A stretch of DNA of 64,000 bases from Conyzicola lurida (GCF_014204935.1 NZ_JACHMJ010000001.1:1488001-1552000); one strand, 5' to 3'. Numbered from the stretch's first letter, positions 19,748 to 28,726 are shown. Notes: generated from the sequence alone by a model not told the origin. Numbers and translations: made by a program.

Positions 19748-20065
19748 ATGAAGACCACGCAGTCAATCACGACGCTTCCGCCGTCCCCCGCCGACGACCG
19801 GCACAAGCGCATGCTCACCTACACGATCGCGATGTCGGTGCGTGTGGTCTGCGTGTTCCTCCTCTTCGTGGTGCACGGCTGGTGGCTGCTCGTGGTGGCC
19901 CTCGGCGCGGTGCTGCTCCCCTACTTCGCGGTCGTGCTCGCCAACAACGTGAGCGGCGGCACGCCGGCCGACGTCGTGCGTCCCGGAGCCATCGTGCCGG
20001 TGCGTCCTCCGCAGTCGACCACGCGTCGGGATGACGCGGCGCAGAGTTCCGGGAACGACGAGTGA
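19748..20065 (+). CDS. DUF3099 family membrane protein
   Basis: A 105-residue protein with two membrane segments (about residues 28-44 and 46-66) and a proline-rich, hydrophilic tail. The pattern ITTLPPSPADDRHKRM followed by two helices matches the actinobacterial DUF3099 family, which has no assigned function. It overlaps the next small gene by 4 bp, so the three genes up to the SURF1 gene form a tight operon. Confidence 0.85.
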   Translation: MKTTQSITTLPPSPADDRHKRMLTYTIAMSVRVVCVFLLFVVHGWWLLVVALGAVLLPYFAVVLANNVSGGTPADVVRPGAIVPVRPPQSTTRRDDAAQSSGNDE

Positions 20066-20295
20066 TCGGCGGCTCGACCACCGAACTGCGCTGCTCACGG
20101 GCGGGTTGCCGGGAGGACGCGACGTTCAACGTGAACTGGCGCAACCCGCGCATCCACACGGTGGACCGCGTCAAGGTCTGGCTCGCCTGCGACGAACACG
20201 GCGAATACCTACGCGACTACCTCGACACCCGGGGCTTCCCCGTGGTCGTCACCCCGCTGGGCGTCAGCGTCGGATCCGTGGGAGAGAAGGCATGA
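20062..20295 (+). CDS. Small conserved Cys/His protein (often mislabelled acetone carboxylase)
   Basis: A 77-residue protein with the pattern LRCSRAGC near the N-terminus and ACDEH near residue 43. The two Cys and the Cys-x2-His spacing suggest a single metal site. Similar small proteins in Microbacteriaceae carry the name acetone carboxylase in databases (from memory), but it is far too small for that enzyme. Start GTG at 20062 overlaps the DUF3099 stop, and its stop overlaps the SURF1 ATG (ATGA), so translation is coupled. Function unknown. Confidence 0.8.
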   Translation: MIGGSTTELRCSRAGCREDATFNVNWRNPRIHTVDRVKVWLACDEHGEYLRDYLDTRGFPVVVTPLGVSVGSVGEKA

Positions 20296-21134
20296 ACAAC
20301 TGGAGATTCGCGCTCACCTGGCGCTGGGGCCGCTATCTCGCCCTCGCCGTGGTCTTCGCGATCGTCTGCGTCTGCCTCGGCTTCTGGCAGCTCGCCCGGC
20401 GCGATACCGCCCTGGCCGAGCTCGACCGCATCGACACCAACTACTCGGCCGAAGCGGTGCCGCTGACCGGCGTGCTCGACTCGCTCGACGCCTTCGAGAT
20501 CGACCAGAAGTGGACACCGGTCACCGTCACCGGCACGTACCTCAGCGACGAGGAGCTGCTCGTGCGCAACCGCCCGTACAACGGCGGTCCCGGCTTCGAG
20601 GTTCTCACCCCCCTGCGTCTCGAGAACGGCGACATCTTCATCGTCGACCGCGGTTGGCTGCCGACCGGTCGCGACCAGGACTCCCCCGACGAGGTTCCCG
20701 CGGCGCCGACCGGTCTTGTGACCGTCGAGGCTCGCCTGAAGCCCGGCGAGCCGACCCTGCGTGGCCGCTCGGCGCCCGAGGGACAGATCGCCACCATCCA
20801 GCTCGACGACATCCAGAAGGCTCTCGACGAGCCCACCTACACCGGTGCGTACGGACTGATGGTGACCGAGGACCCGGCTCCGGCCGAGCGTCCGGTCGCC
20901 GCGGCAAAGCCCGCACGCGACGAGGGACCGCACCTGTCGTACGCGTTCCAGTGGTTCGTGTTCGCCATCTTCGGCTTCCTCGGGCTCGGCTACGCGCTTC
21001 GACAGGAGTACCGCCTGGTCAACGAGGACGACCCCGACGAGATGGAGCGCGCCGAGGCACGCCGGGTCAAAGACGCGGCGCGCACGCGAACCGACGCCGA
21101 GGTCGAGGACGCGCTGATCGACGCAGGGCGCTAA
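20292..21134 (+). CDS. SURF1 family cytochrome oxidase assembly protein
   Basis: A 280-residue protein with membrane segments at about 15-33 and near residue 220-240 and a large extracytoplasmic loop between, the SURF1 topology. The family helps to assemble heme-copper cytochrome oxidase. FWQLARRD after helix 1 and the FIVDRGWLP segment are typical. The start at 20292 overlaps the preceding stop codon and follows GGAGAGAAGG. It fits with ctaA and ctaB elsewhere in the window. It converges with the ABC-F gene 6 bp away. Confidence 0.9.
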   Translation: MNNWRFALTWRWGRYLALAVVFAIVCVCLGFWQLARRDTALAELDRIDTNYSAEAVPLTGVLDSLDAFEIDQKWTPVTVTGTYLSDEELLVRNRPYNGGPGFEVLTPLRLENGDIFIVDRGWLPTGRDQDSPDEVPAAPTGLVTVEARLKPGEPTLRGRSAPEGQIATIQLDDIQKALDEPTYTGAYGLMVTEDPAPAERPVAAAKPARDEGPHLSYAFQWFVFAIFGFLGLGYALRQEYRLVNEDDPDEMERAEARRVKDAARTRTDAEVEDALIDAGR

Positions 21135-21140
21135 GGCCCG

Positions 21141-22745
21141 TTAAGCGAGCGTGATCAGGTCGAGGTAGTCGGCGTTCCAGTGGTCTTCCACGCCGTCCGG
21201 CAGGATGAGCACGCGCTCGGGGTTGAGCGCCTCGACGGCGCCCTCGTCGTGGCTGACCAGGACGACGGCGCCCGAGTAGTTCGCGAGCGCGTCGAGGATC
21301 TCGAAGCGGCTGGCCGGGTCGAGGTTGTTGGTCGGTTCGTCGAGCAGCAGCACGTTGGCGCCGGAGACCACGATCATCGCGAGGGCGAGACGGGTCTTCT
21401 CTCCGCCGGAGAGCACGCCGGCCAGCTTGTGGCCGTCGTCGCCGGTGAACAGGAACGAGCCGAGGACGCGGCGCGCTTCCATCTCCGTGATGCTCGGCGA
21501 CGAGGAGACCATGTTCTGCAGCACGGTGCGCTTGACGTCGATCGTCTCGTGCTCCTGCGCGTAGTAGCCCACACGGAGCCCGTGGCCCGGTTCGATCTGG
21601 CCCGTGTCGGGCTTGTCCACGCCGGCGAGCATGCGCAGCAGCGTGGTCTTTCCGGCACCGTTGAGACCGAGGATGACGACCTTCGAGCCGCGGTCGATCG
21701 CGAGATCGACGGAGGCGAAGATCTCGAGCGAGCCGTAGCTCTTGCTGAGGTTCGACGCCATCAGCGGCGTGCGGCCGCAAGGAGCGGGCTCGGGGAAGCG
21801 CAGCTTGGCGACGCGTTCCACCGAGCGCACCTCGTCGAGGCCGGCGAGCAGCTTCTCGGCGCGGGCGACCATCTGGTGCGCGGCGGCGGCCTTCGACGCC
21901 TTGGCGCCGAACTTCGCGGCCTGGGTCTGCAACACGGACGCCTTCTTCTCGGCGTTGGCGCGCTCCTTCTTGCGGCGCTCCTCGTCGGAGGCACGCTGGC
22001 GCAGGTAGTTCTTCCAGCCCATGTTGTAGACGTCGATGACCTGGCGGTTGCCGTCGAGGTAGAACACCTTGTTGACGGTCTCTTCCACGAGAGCAATATC
22101 GTGGGTGATCACGATCAGACCGCCCTGGAAGCTCTTCAGGTAGTCGCGGAGCCAGACGACCGAGTCCGCGTCGAGGTGGTTCGTCGGTTCGTCGAGCAGC
22201 ATCGTGTCGGCACCCGAGAAGAGGATGCGCGCGAGCTCGATACGGCGGCGCTGTCCGCCGGAGAGGGTGGAGAGCGGCTGGTCGAGGATCCGGTCGGGCA
22301 GGCTGAGGTTGCTGGCGATGGAGGCGGCCTCGGCCTCGGCGGCGTATCCGCCGAGGGCCGTGAAACGCTCTTCGAGGTTGCCGTACTTCTTCATCGCGGC
22401 CGCGCTGATCGCGGCATCCGGGCTCGCCATGTCTGTCATGGTCTTGTTCATGCCGATGAGCAGCGTTCCCAGACCGCGGGCGTCGAGGATGCGCGTGCGC
22501 GCGAGGTCCTCGGGATTGCCCGAACGCGGGTCCTGCGGGAGGTAGCCGATCTCGCCCGAGCGCTCGATACGGCCGCCGGCCGGCTGCAGTTCGCCGGCGA
22601 GGGTCTTGGTGAGTGTCGTTTTGCCCGCACCGTTACGCCCGACCAGACCGATCTTGTCGCCCTTGTCAACGCGGAAGTTGACCTCATCCATGAGCACTCT
22701 GGCGCCCACGCGTAGTTCGAGATCGTGAACGGAAAGCACAGGCAA
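21141..22745 (-). CDS. ABC-F family ATP-binding protein
   Basis: A 534-residue protein with two fused ABC domains and no membrane segments. Walker A motifs are GRNGAGKTT (first half) and GLNGAGKTT (second half), both with LSGGQ/LSGGE signatures (STLSGGQRRR, LSGGEKTR) and LLDEPTNHLD/LLDEPTNNLD. The linker between them (about residues 235-300) is lysine and alanine rich. ABC-F proteins act on ribosomes to resolve stalls or protect from antibiotics. It resembles housekeeping actinobacterial members rather than a known resistance protein. Confidence 0.92.
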   Translation of the reverse strand: MPVLSVHDLELRVGARVLMDEVNFRVDKGDKIGLVGRNGAGKTTLTKTLAGELQPAGGRIERSGEIGYLPQDPRSGNPEDLARTRILDARGLGTLLIGMNKTMTDMASPDAAISAAAMKKYGNLEERFTALGGYAAEAEAASIASNLSLPDRILDQPLSTLSGGQRRRIELARILFSGADTMLLDEPTNHLDADSVVWLRDYLKSFQGGLIVITHDIALVEETVNKVFYLDGNRQVIDVYNMGWKNYLRQRASDEERRKKERANAEKKASVLQTQAAKFGAKASKAAAAHQMVARAEKLLAGLDEVRSVERVAKLRFPEPAPCGRTPLMASNLSKSYGSLEIFASVDLAIDRGSKVVILGLNGAGKTTLLRMLAGVDKPDTGQIEPGHGLRVGYYAQEHETIDVKRTVLQNMVSSSPSITEMEARRVLGSFLFTGDDGHKLAGVLSGGEKTRLALAMIVVSGANVLLLDEPTNNLDPASRFEILDALANYSGAVVLVSHDEGAVEALNPERVLILPDGVEDHWNADYLDLITLA

Positions 22746-22879
22746 AGTCCAATTGTTTAGGCGCGTTGCTACAACGCAGAAGAAGGGGGTGAGACAGATA
22801 GTCTACTTGTGCGGAGACAAAAGCTTTCTGCCCCCGCACCGCCTGCTTTTCGACTGCCGCACATTCCCTAGGAGCGTTC

Positions 22880-23488
22880 ATGACGACACTGACCCTGGCC
22901 ACCGGCCGCCCGACCCTGGCCGACCGCCTGTTCAGCCGCAGCCTCGTCACCGACGCCGTGCTCATCACCGCCGGCGCCGGTCTCACCGCGATCGCCGCCC
23001 AGGTCGTCGTCCCGCTCTACCCGGTACCGATCACGGGCCAGACGGCGGCCGTGCTCATCGTCGGCGCCGCTCTCGGCGCCACCCGCGGCGCACTCGCAAT
23101 GGCGCTGTACGCGGTGCTCGGCCTGTTCCTCCCCGTCTACAGCGAGGGCTCGCAGGGCATCGAGATCGTCCTCGGCCCGACCGGCGGCTACATCGTCGGC
23201 TTCATCTTCGCCGCGGCCCTCACCGGCTACCTCTCACAGCGCCAGTGGGAGCACAAAATCGTCGGCGGCATCGCCGCGTTCATCGCCGGCACGGTCGTGA
23301 CCTTCGTGGTCGGACTCCCCTGGCTCTCCGTCGCCCTCGGCCTGAACCTCGAGCAGACGCTGCAGGCCGGCCTGTACCCGTTCCTCATCGGCGGAATCGT
23401 CAAGGCCGTCTTCGCGGCCGCCGTCATGCGCGTCGTCTGGCTCGGTATCCACCGCTCCGACCGCCGCGCGGCGAACGAGACCCGCTAG
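22880..23488 (+). CDS. bioY: Biotin transporter substrate-binding subunit BioY
   Basis: A 202-residue membrane protein of the ECF S-component family. PLYPVPITGQTAAVLIVGA and LGPTGGYIVGF are BioY-specific segments; six hydrophobic helices are expected. It binds biotin and works with an ECF ATPase/T-subunit module, which is not in this window, or possibly alone. It is divergent from the ABC-F gene and has its own terminator. A GCGTTG/CAACGC repeat at 22763-22777 lies upstream, but I do not recognise it as a BioQ or BirA site. Confidence 0.93.
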   Translation: MTTLTLATGRPTLADRLFSRSLVTDAVLITAGAGLTAIAAQVVVPLYPVPITGQTAAVLIVGAALGATRGALAMALYAVLGLFLPVYSEGSQGIEIVLGPTGGYIVGFIFAAALTGYLSQRQWEHKIVGGIAAFIAGTVVTFVVGLPWLSVALGLNLEQTLQAGLYPFLIGGIVKAVFAAAVMRVVWLGIHRSDRRAANETR

Positions 23489-23505
23489 GTCCGACGCTCG
23501 TCCGA

Positions 23506-23538
23506 AGGCCCCCGTCACGTCGACGGGGGCCTTTTTTC
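23506..23538 (+). terminator. Rho-independent terminator of bioY
   Basis: Stem AAGGCCCCCGT/ACGGGGGCCTT followed by a TTTTTT tract, 18 bp after the bioY stop codon. Confidence 0.9.
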
Positions 23539-23610
23539 GCCGGCCGGATGACGCGGCGAAACGGTCGCCAAAAAGTGAGTGATTCGTCAGGCAATTGATA
23601 CGATCGCCTC

Positions 23611-24423
23611 ATGGAAAGCCACACGTCGCCACGGTTTGCGGTGGTCATCGACGATGACGCCGACATCCGTCAGCTGCTCGTGGAGGTGCTCACCCAGGCC
23701 GGCTTCCAGGCCATTCCGACGAGCAACGGCCTCGACGGTATCGCGGCGGTCAAGGAGTACGACCCGCTGATCACGACGCTCGACGTGAACATGCCGGGCA
23801 TGGACGGTTTCGAAACCGCCAAGCGTGTGCGGGCGTTCAGCCCCACCTACATCGTGATGCTCACCGCCCTCGAGGACGAGATCGACACGCTCCAGGGCCT
23901 CGAGGCGGGCGCCGACGACTATTTGGTCAAACCCTTCCGCCCCCGGGTACTACGCGCACGCATCGAGGCGATGCTGCGGCGGCCGCGCGGGATCGACAGC
24001 TCCGGCAATCTCATCGACGCGACGGGGCCGCAGCCCACGCTGCCTGCCGCACCCGTCATGGCCTCGCGTCCCCCCGTCGAGGACGAGCCCGGGTGGGTCA
24101 CGCACAACGGGCTGCGCCTGAACGCGGAGATCCGTGTCGTCACCGTCTCGGGCCTCGAGGTCGACCTCACGCGCAGCGAATTCGACCTGCTCGCGGCGCT
24201 GCTGCAATCGCAGCGCCGGGTACGAACGAAGCCCGATCTCGCGCTGATCCTGCGAGGTGCGAGCCCCACCGTGAGCGCCGTGGTCAGCGAAGCCGACAAG
24301 CGGGCGATCGAGGTGCACATGGGCAACCTGCGCAAGAAGCTCGCCGACAACGTGGCCGCGCCGCGGTGGATCGAGACCGTGCGCGGTGTCGGCTACCGCC
24401 TCACCGCGCCCGAAGCGCCGTAA
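23611..24423 (+). CDS. OmpR-family response regulator
   Basis: A 270-residue two-domain regulator. The receiver domain (about 10-125) has acidic pocket IDDDAD, the phosphorylatable Asp58 in LDVNMPGMDG, the Thr/Ser at MLTA and the Lys in VKPF. A variable linker of about 55 residues leads to a winged-helix DNA-binding domain with the OmpR signature VHMGNLRKKL and IETVRGVGYRL. It converges with the histidine kinase/GGDEF pair on the other strand (8 bp between stops), which makes that kinase its likely partner. Confidence 0.9.
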   Translation: MESHTSPRFAVVIDDDADIRQLLVEVLTQAGFQAIPTSNGLDGIAAVKEYDPLITTLDVNMPGMDGFETAKRVRAFSPTYIVMLTALEDEIDTLQGLEAGADDYLVKPFRPRVLRARIEAMLRRPRGIDSSGNLIDATGPQPTLPAAPVMASRPPVEDEPGWVTHNGLRLNAEIRVVTVSGLEVDLTRSEFDLLAALLQSQRRVRTKPDLALILRGASPTVSAVVSEADKRAIEVHMGNLRKKLADNVAAPRWIETVRGVGYRLTAPEAP

Positions 24424-24430
24424 CCGCCGG

Positions 24431-25549
24431 TCAGCTGCGGGTGGTCGCCCGGCGCTCGGCGATCGAGCGGAGTTCGTCGTACTCGTAGCCGGCGCCGTCG
24501 GTGGTGACGACCCCGAAGACGGCGACCGGGCGCGCGCCCACGTTCGGGTCGATCGGCGCTTCGGCGAGTGCGGTCAGGACCCGTTCGCCGAGTTGGCGGG
24601 GCTCCCCCACCGGCGGCGTCGGCGTCAGGATAGCGAAGCGCCGCGAGGAGATGCGGCCGATGAGACTCGTGGTCGGTACGTGGTCGCGCGCGACCATGCC
24701 CACGGCGTCGACGGTGCGGTCGCCGTAGTCGCTCCCGAGAGCGATGTTGACGTGTTCCAGGTTGTCCACCTCGAGCACCACGAGCGCGAGGGACTCGTGG
24801 CGCCGCTCGGCACGGCGCAGCCACTGTACGGCCTGGCCCTCGAACTGCGCGCGCGTGGTGAAACCGAGAGCGGGGTCGACCTCCGGTCCCGCGGTGAGCG
24901 TGCGGTCGCCACCCCGGGTGGCCTGGAGCACGGACATCGCGATCGACGCGAGGGTGATGAAGACGATGTTGACCAGAGTGGTGTTGGGGGTGCCGAAGTA
25001 GACGGTGAAGACGTCGCTGTGCTGGCCGAGAATCAGGATGACGCCGCAGCGCACCAGGTAGAACAGGGAGACCCCCGCGAATACGACGGCGAGGATGCGC
25101 CCGTTGACCAGGACCCGAAGCCGAGCGCGAAGGGTCTCCGAACTCGCCAGCCCCGCGAAGACGGCGATCGCGATGAACATCTCGGCCGCGCCGGCCCACG
25201 CACCGCCCTCGCTACCGCGGACGAAGGCGGAGGCGAAGACCAGCGCCGACACCAGCGCCACGACCCAGAGCCGGGGTGGCCGCTCGTTGAACGCGCGGCA
25301 CCCGCTCCACATGGCGCCGAGGGCGAAGACCAGAGCCGCGTTGCCGATTCCGATGACCCACCACGCGCCGGGGCTCGCGGCCCAGATCGCGTAGGCGATG
25401 GTGGCGAGCATTCCGGCGACGAAGCCGAGCGACCAGAGCCGCGCGACCAGGTCGGCGCGGTGCACCAGCGTGCTGATGATGAACGAGGTGCCGGAGCTGA
25501 CGACGATGAGGCCGCTCGCGTAGAGCAGGGTGAGGAGATCGAGCTGCAC
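24431..25549 (-). CDS. Membrane protein with degenerate GGDEF domain
   Basis: A 372-residue protein with about seven to eight hydrophobic segments in residues 1-215 followed by a C-terminal domain with GGDEF-like layout. DPALGFTTRAQFEGQ stands where active cyclases have DxLTGLxNR, and DNLEHVNIALGSDYGDRTVD aligns with the DxFKxxND...GD region. The signature loop reads GRISSRRFAIL, so GG(D/E)EF is lost and diguanylate cyclase activity is unlikely. It could be a sensor or scaffold. It starts 3 bp after the histidine kinase stop, so the two are cotranscribed. Confidence 0.8.
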   Translation of the reverse strand: MQLDLLTLLYASGLIVVSSGTSFIISTLVHRADLVARLWSLGFVAGMLATIAYAIWAASPGAWWVIGIGNAALVFALGAMWSGCRAFNERPPRLWVVALVSALVFASAFVRGSEGGAWAGAAEMFIAIAVFAGLASSETLRARLRVLVNGRILAVVFAGVSLFYLVRCGVILILGQHSDVFTVYFGTPNTTLVNIVFITLASIAMSVLQATRGGDRTLTAGPEVDPALGFTTRAQFEGQAVQWLRRAERRHESLALVVLEVDNLEHVNIALGSDYGDRTVDAVGMVARDHVPTTSLIGRISSRRFAILTPTPPVGEPRQLGERVLTALAEAPIDPNVGARPVAVFGVVTTDGAGYEYDELRSIAERRATTRS

Positions 25550-25552
25550 GGG

Positions 25553-27193
25553 TCAGTCTTTCTGTTTCACGGGGAGGACGAAGGTGAACGTGCTTCCGAC
25601 GCCCACCTCGCTGGTGACGGAGAGGCTGCCGCCGTGACGGCGGGCGATGTCGCGGCTGATGCCGAGACCGAGGCCCGTGCCGACGACGGACGAGTCGCGC
25701 GCGGTGCCGGCGCGGAAGAACGGGTCGAACAGGTGGGCCTGGTCGTCGAGCGAGACACCCACCCCGGTGTCGGTCACGGCGACGACGACCGTGTCGTCGA
25801 CCGGCCGCACGTCGACCGAGATCGCCCCGCCCGATCGGTTGTACTTCACCGCGTTCGTCAGCAGGTTGTCGATGACCTGGCCGACACGGACCGGGTCGGC
25901 TTCGGTGACCGCGGGCCCGGGGATGTCGACCTCGATCGTGATGTCGCGCTTACGGGCGGCCAGGTTCACGGATTCGATCGCAACCCGCGCGATGGCGGCG
26001 ACGTCGCACCGCTCCGGAGAGATCGTCAGGGTGCCGTCCTTGTCTCCGGCCGCTTGCAGCAGATCGGTGACGAGGGCGAGCATCCGCTCGGAGTTGCGCG
26101 CGGCGATCTCGATCATCCGCTTGGTGTCGTCTTCGAGTTCGGGGGCGTCCACGGCGAGTTCGAGGAATCCGATGATGGACGTGAGCGGGGTGCGCAGCTC
26201 GTGGCTGACCGACGCGCCGAGGTTCTCGCGGGCGCTGATCGCCTCGAGTTCGAGCGTGGTGTCGCGGACGACGACGACCCCGCCGTCGGCTTCCCCGGCC
26301 AGGTTGGTGATCTGGCGCGCGGTCGCGGAGTAGGCGCCGCGGGCCTCGCCCGGTGCGCCGACCCAGTAGACGACGTTCTCGAACTCTTCGCCGGCGAGGG
26401 CACGGTGGTAGGGACGTTCGACCTCGGTGAAGGGGGTCGTGCGGTCGGCGTGGTAGATGACCGGGTGGACGAGGGCGGACTGTGGGGCCCCGAACTCGCG
26501 GAGCGACCGGCGGTGCGCGTCGTTCATCAGGGTGGGCGCGCCGTTGCGGTCGAAAGCGATCACGCCGAACTCGACGGCGTTGATAATCTCGTCGAGCACT
26601 CGCTCCTGGTTGCGCGCGCGGACGAGCGCCGATTCGACGAGCGCGGACTGCTGCCGCAGGAGGACTCGTTGGCTCGTGCTGCGTCGGCTCGTGGCGTAGG
26701 TCGTCGTCGAGATGAAGACGAGGGTCATCGGCAACAGCACCTGCGTACCGAAGTCGGCGCTGCTCAGCGGTTCGCCGCTGACGACACGCAGCGTCCAGAG
26801 CAGACCGACCGAGAGCACGACGCCGCCGACGGCGCCCGCCAGCTTGTAGTTGCGGGCGAGCCAGATCACCGGCAGCACCAGGAAGAGCACGGAGCCCAGC
26901 TGTGGCTCGGCTTCGCGCACGCCGACGATCGCGACGATGTCGAGAACGGGCAGCAGCGCGGCCCATTTCTTGCGCTCCGGCGTCCAGTGCACGAGAAGTG
27001 CCACGCCGGTGAGGACGAAGACGAGCAGGATGGCGCCGAAGAAGAGCGGTTCCTCGAAGGCTGTCGGTTGCACGGCGAATACCACGGCCGCGAACGCGAG
27101 CAATGCCGCCGAGATCAGCAGCTGGCTGTTCAGGATGTAGCGTCCCAGTCGCCCGGGAGGTGCGACGACCGTCGCCGATTGTGGTGGAGCCAT
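25553..27193 (-). CDS. Membrane sensor histidine kinase with PAS domain
   Basis: A 546-residue kinase. Five to six hydrophobic segments cover about residues 20-180, followed by a coiled linker, a PAS-like domain (about 205-315) and the HisKA box SHELRTPL with phospho-acceptor His331. The ATPase domain has N-box NLLTNAVKYN, G1 DTGVGV, F-box FDPFFRA and G2 GTGLGLGI, so it looks active. It is the first gene of a two-gene unit with the degenerate GGDEF protein and faces the response regulator gene. The signal is unknown; the multi-helix input resembles intramembrane sensors. Confidence 0.9.
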   Translation of the reverse strand: MAPPQSATVVAPPGRLGRYILNSQLLISAALLAFAAVVFAVQPTAFEEPLFFGAILLVFVLTGVALLVHWTPERKKWAALLPVLDIVAIVGVREAEPQLGSVLFLVLPVIWLARNYKLAGAVGGVVLSVGLLWTLRVVSGEPLSSADFGTQVLLPMTLVFISTTTYATSRRSTSQRVLLRQQSALVESALVRARNQERVLDEIINAVEFGVIAFDRNGAPTLMNDAHRRSLREFGAPQSALVHPVIYHADRTTPFTEVERPYHRALAGEEFENVVYWVGAPGEARGAYSATARQITNLAGEADGGVVVVRDTTLELEAISARENLGASVSHELRTPLTSIIGFLELAVDAPELEDDTKRMIEIAARNSERMLALVTDLLQAAGDKDGTLTISPERCDVAAIARVAIESVNLAARKRDITIEVDIPGPAVTEADPVRVGQVIDNLLTNAVKYNRSGGAISVDVRPVDDTVVVAVTDTGVGVSLDDQAHLFDPFFRAGTARDSSVVGTGLGLGISRDIARRHGGSLSVTSEVGVGSTFTFVLPVKQKD

Positions 27194-27260
27194 CGAACGG
27201 CGCTACTGTGTCGGGCTACGGAACGGGCTGCACGAAGCTGCCGCCGCCGCCCGGGTCTGA

Positions 27261-27590
27261 CTACATCGCAAAGCCGAGAGCGCGCATCATGTCGCGGCCG
27301 TCGTCGGTGATCTTTTCGGGGCCCCACGGCGGCATCCACACCCAGTTGATGCGGAACGCGTCCACGACCCCGTCGAGTGCCTGTGCCGTCTGTTCCTCGA
27401 GCACGTCGGTGAGCGGGCAGCCGGCGCTCGTGAGCGTCATGCTGATGATGAGTGCGGTGTTCTCGTCGTCCCAGGTGAGGTCGTAGATCAGACCGAGGTC
27501 GACGATGTTGACCCCGAGCTCGGGGTCCATCACGTCTTTCAGCGCCTCTTCGACCTGGTCGAAGAGTGCGGGTGCGAGTGCGGTGGCCAT
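27261..27590 (-). CDS. sufT: MIP18/DUF59 family iron-sulfur assembly protein
   Basis: A 109-residue DUF59 protein with DVMDPELGVNIVDLGLIYD near the N-terminus and a conserved Cys in TSAGCPLTD. SufT-type proteins help to mature or insert Fe-S clusters. It is the last gene of the SUF operon, 4 bp after sufC, which supports the name. Confidence 0.9.
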   Translation of the reverse strand: MATALAPALFDQVEEALKDVMDPELGVNIVDLGLIYDLTWDDENTALIISMTLTSAGCPLTDVLEEQTAQALDGVVDAFRINWVWMPPWGPEKITDDGRDMMRALGFAM

Positions 27591-27594
27591 GGCT

Positions 27595-28359
27595 CTACGC
27601 TACGCCGGTCGTCGAGACATAGCGATCGTAGCCCTCGTCTTCGAGGCGGTCGGCGAGCTCGGGCCCGCCTTCTTCGGCGACGCGGCCGTCGACGAAGACG
27701 TGCACGAAGTCGGGCTTGATGTAGCGCAGGATGCGCGTGTAGTGCGTGATGAGCAGGAGGCCCAGCCCGGTGTTGTCCTTGGCCCGGTTGACGCCCTCCG
27801 ACACGATCTTGAGCGCGTCGACGTCGAGGCCGGAGTCGGTCTCGTCGAGGATGGCGAACTTCGGCTTGAGCAGCTCGAGCTGGAGGATCTCGTGGCGCTT
27901 CTTCTCGCCGCCGGAGAAGCCCTCGTTGACGTTGCGCTCGGAGAATGCTTTGTCCATGCGCAGGTCGGTCATGGCTTCCTTGACCTCCTTGAGCCACGGG
28001 CGGAGCGCCGGGGCCTCGCCGGCGATGGCGGTCTTCGCGGTGCGCAGGAAGTTCGAGACGGTGACGCCGGGGATTTCGACCGGGTACTGCATCGCGAGGA
28101 AGAGGCCGGCGCGGGCACGCTCGTCGACACTCATGGTGAGCACCTCGACGCCGTCGAGCGTGACGGAGCCACCCTCGACGTGGTACTTCGGGTGGCCGGC
28201 GATCGTGTACGCCAGAGTGGACTTGCCGGAACCGTTGGGTCCCATGATGGCGTGGATCTCGCCCTCGGCGATCGACAGGTCGACGCCCTTGAGGATCTCC
28301 TTGGTGCCCTGCTCGGTCTCGACGCTGACGCGGAGGTCTTTTACTTCCAGTACTGACAT
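27595..28359 (-). CDS. sufC: Fe-S cluster assembly ATPase SufC
   Basis: A 254-residue ABC ATPase. Walker A is GPNGSGKST, the signature is the SufC-specific FSGGEKKR, and ILDETDSGLDVDALK is the Walker B/D-loop typical of SufC. It powers the SufBCD scaffold on which Fe-S clusters are built. It lies 25 bp after the Rieske gene in the operon. The VLEVKDLRVSVE start and length are normal. Confidence 0.96.
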   Translation of the reverse strand: MSVLEVKDLRVSVETEQGTKEILKGVDLSIAEGEIHAIMGPNGSGKSTLAYTIAGHPKYHVEGGSVTLDGVEVLTMSVDERARAGLFLAMQYPVEIPGVTVSNFLRTAKTAIAGEAPALRPWLKEVKEAMTDLRMDKAFSERNVNEGFSGGEKKRHEILQLELLKPKFAILDETDSGLDVDALKIVSEGVNRAKDNTGLGLLLITHYTRILRYIKPDFVHVFVDGRVAEEGGPELADRLEDEGYDRYVSTTGVA

Positions 28360-28384
28360 GGTGTTGTTCCTAAAGCGTGTGGGT

Positions 28385-28726
28385 TCAGACGGCGAGCGAG
28401 TCGCGGTCGATAGGGGTGGGGTCGATGAATACCTCGTCGTCGACGATCGTGACCGTGTAGACGGGTACCGGCTCGTAGGCCGGGAGTGTGAGGGGCTTGC
28501 CGGTCGTCAGCTCGAACTTGGAGCCGTGGGCCCAGCACTCGAGGGTGTCGTCTTCGACGAAACCCTCCGCGAGCGAGATGTCGCCGTGGGTGCAGGTATC
28601 GCCGAGGGCGTGCACGTCGCCGGCGGAGTCCATCACGACCGCGATCGGCTTGCCGTCGACGACCACGCGCAGCGCGGCACTCGGCGACAGCTCCGATCTC
28701 GAGCAGACCTTTGTTGCGGGAGACAC
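28385..28726 (-). CDS. Rieske [2Fe-2S] ferredoxin-like protein in the SUF operon
   Basis: A 113-residue Rieske domain. Cluster ligands are in CTHGDISL and CWAHGSKF, the C-x-H ... C-x2-H arrangement. It resembles the ferredoxin subunit of non-heme iron oxygenases, but no oxygenase is present. In actinobacteria this gene commonly sits between sufD and sufC, and it may donate electrons during cluster assembly (inference). Its GTG start shares one base with the sufD stop codon (TAGTG), indicating coupled translation. Confidence 0.9.
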   Translation of the reverse strand: MSPATKVCSRSELSPSAALRVVVDGKPIAVVMDSAGDVHALGDTCTHGDISLAEGFVEDDTLECWAHGSKFELTTGKPLTLPAYEPVPVYTVTIVDDEVFIDPTPIDRDSLAV

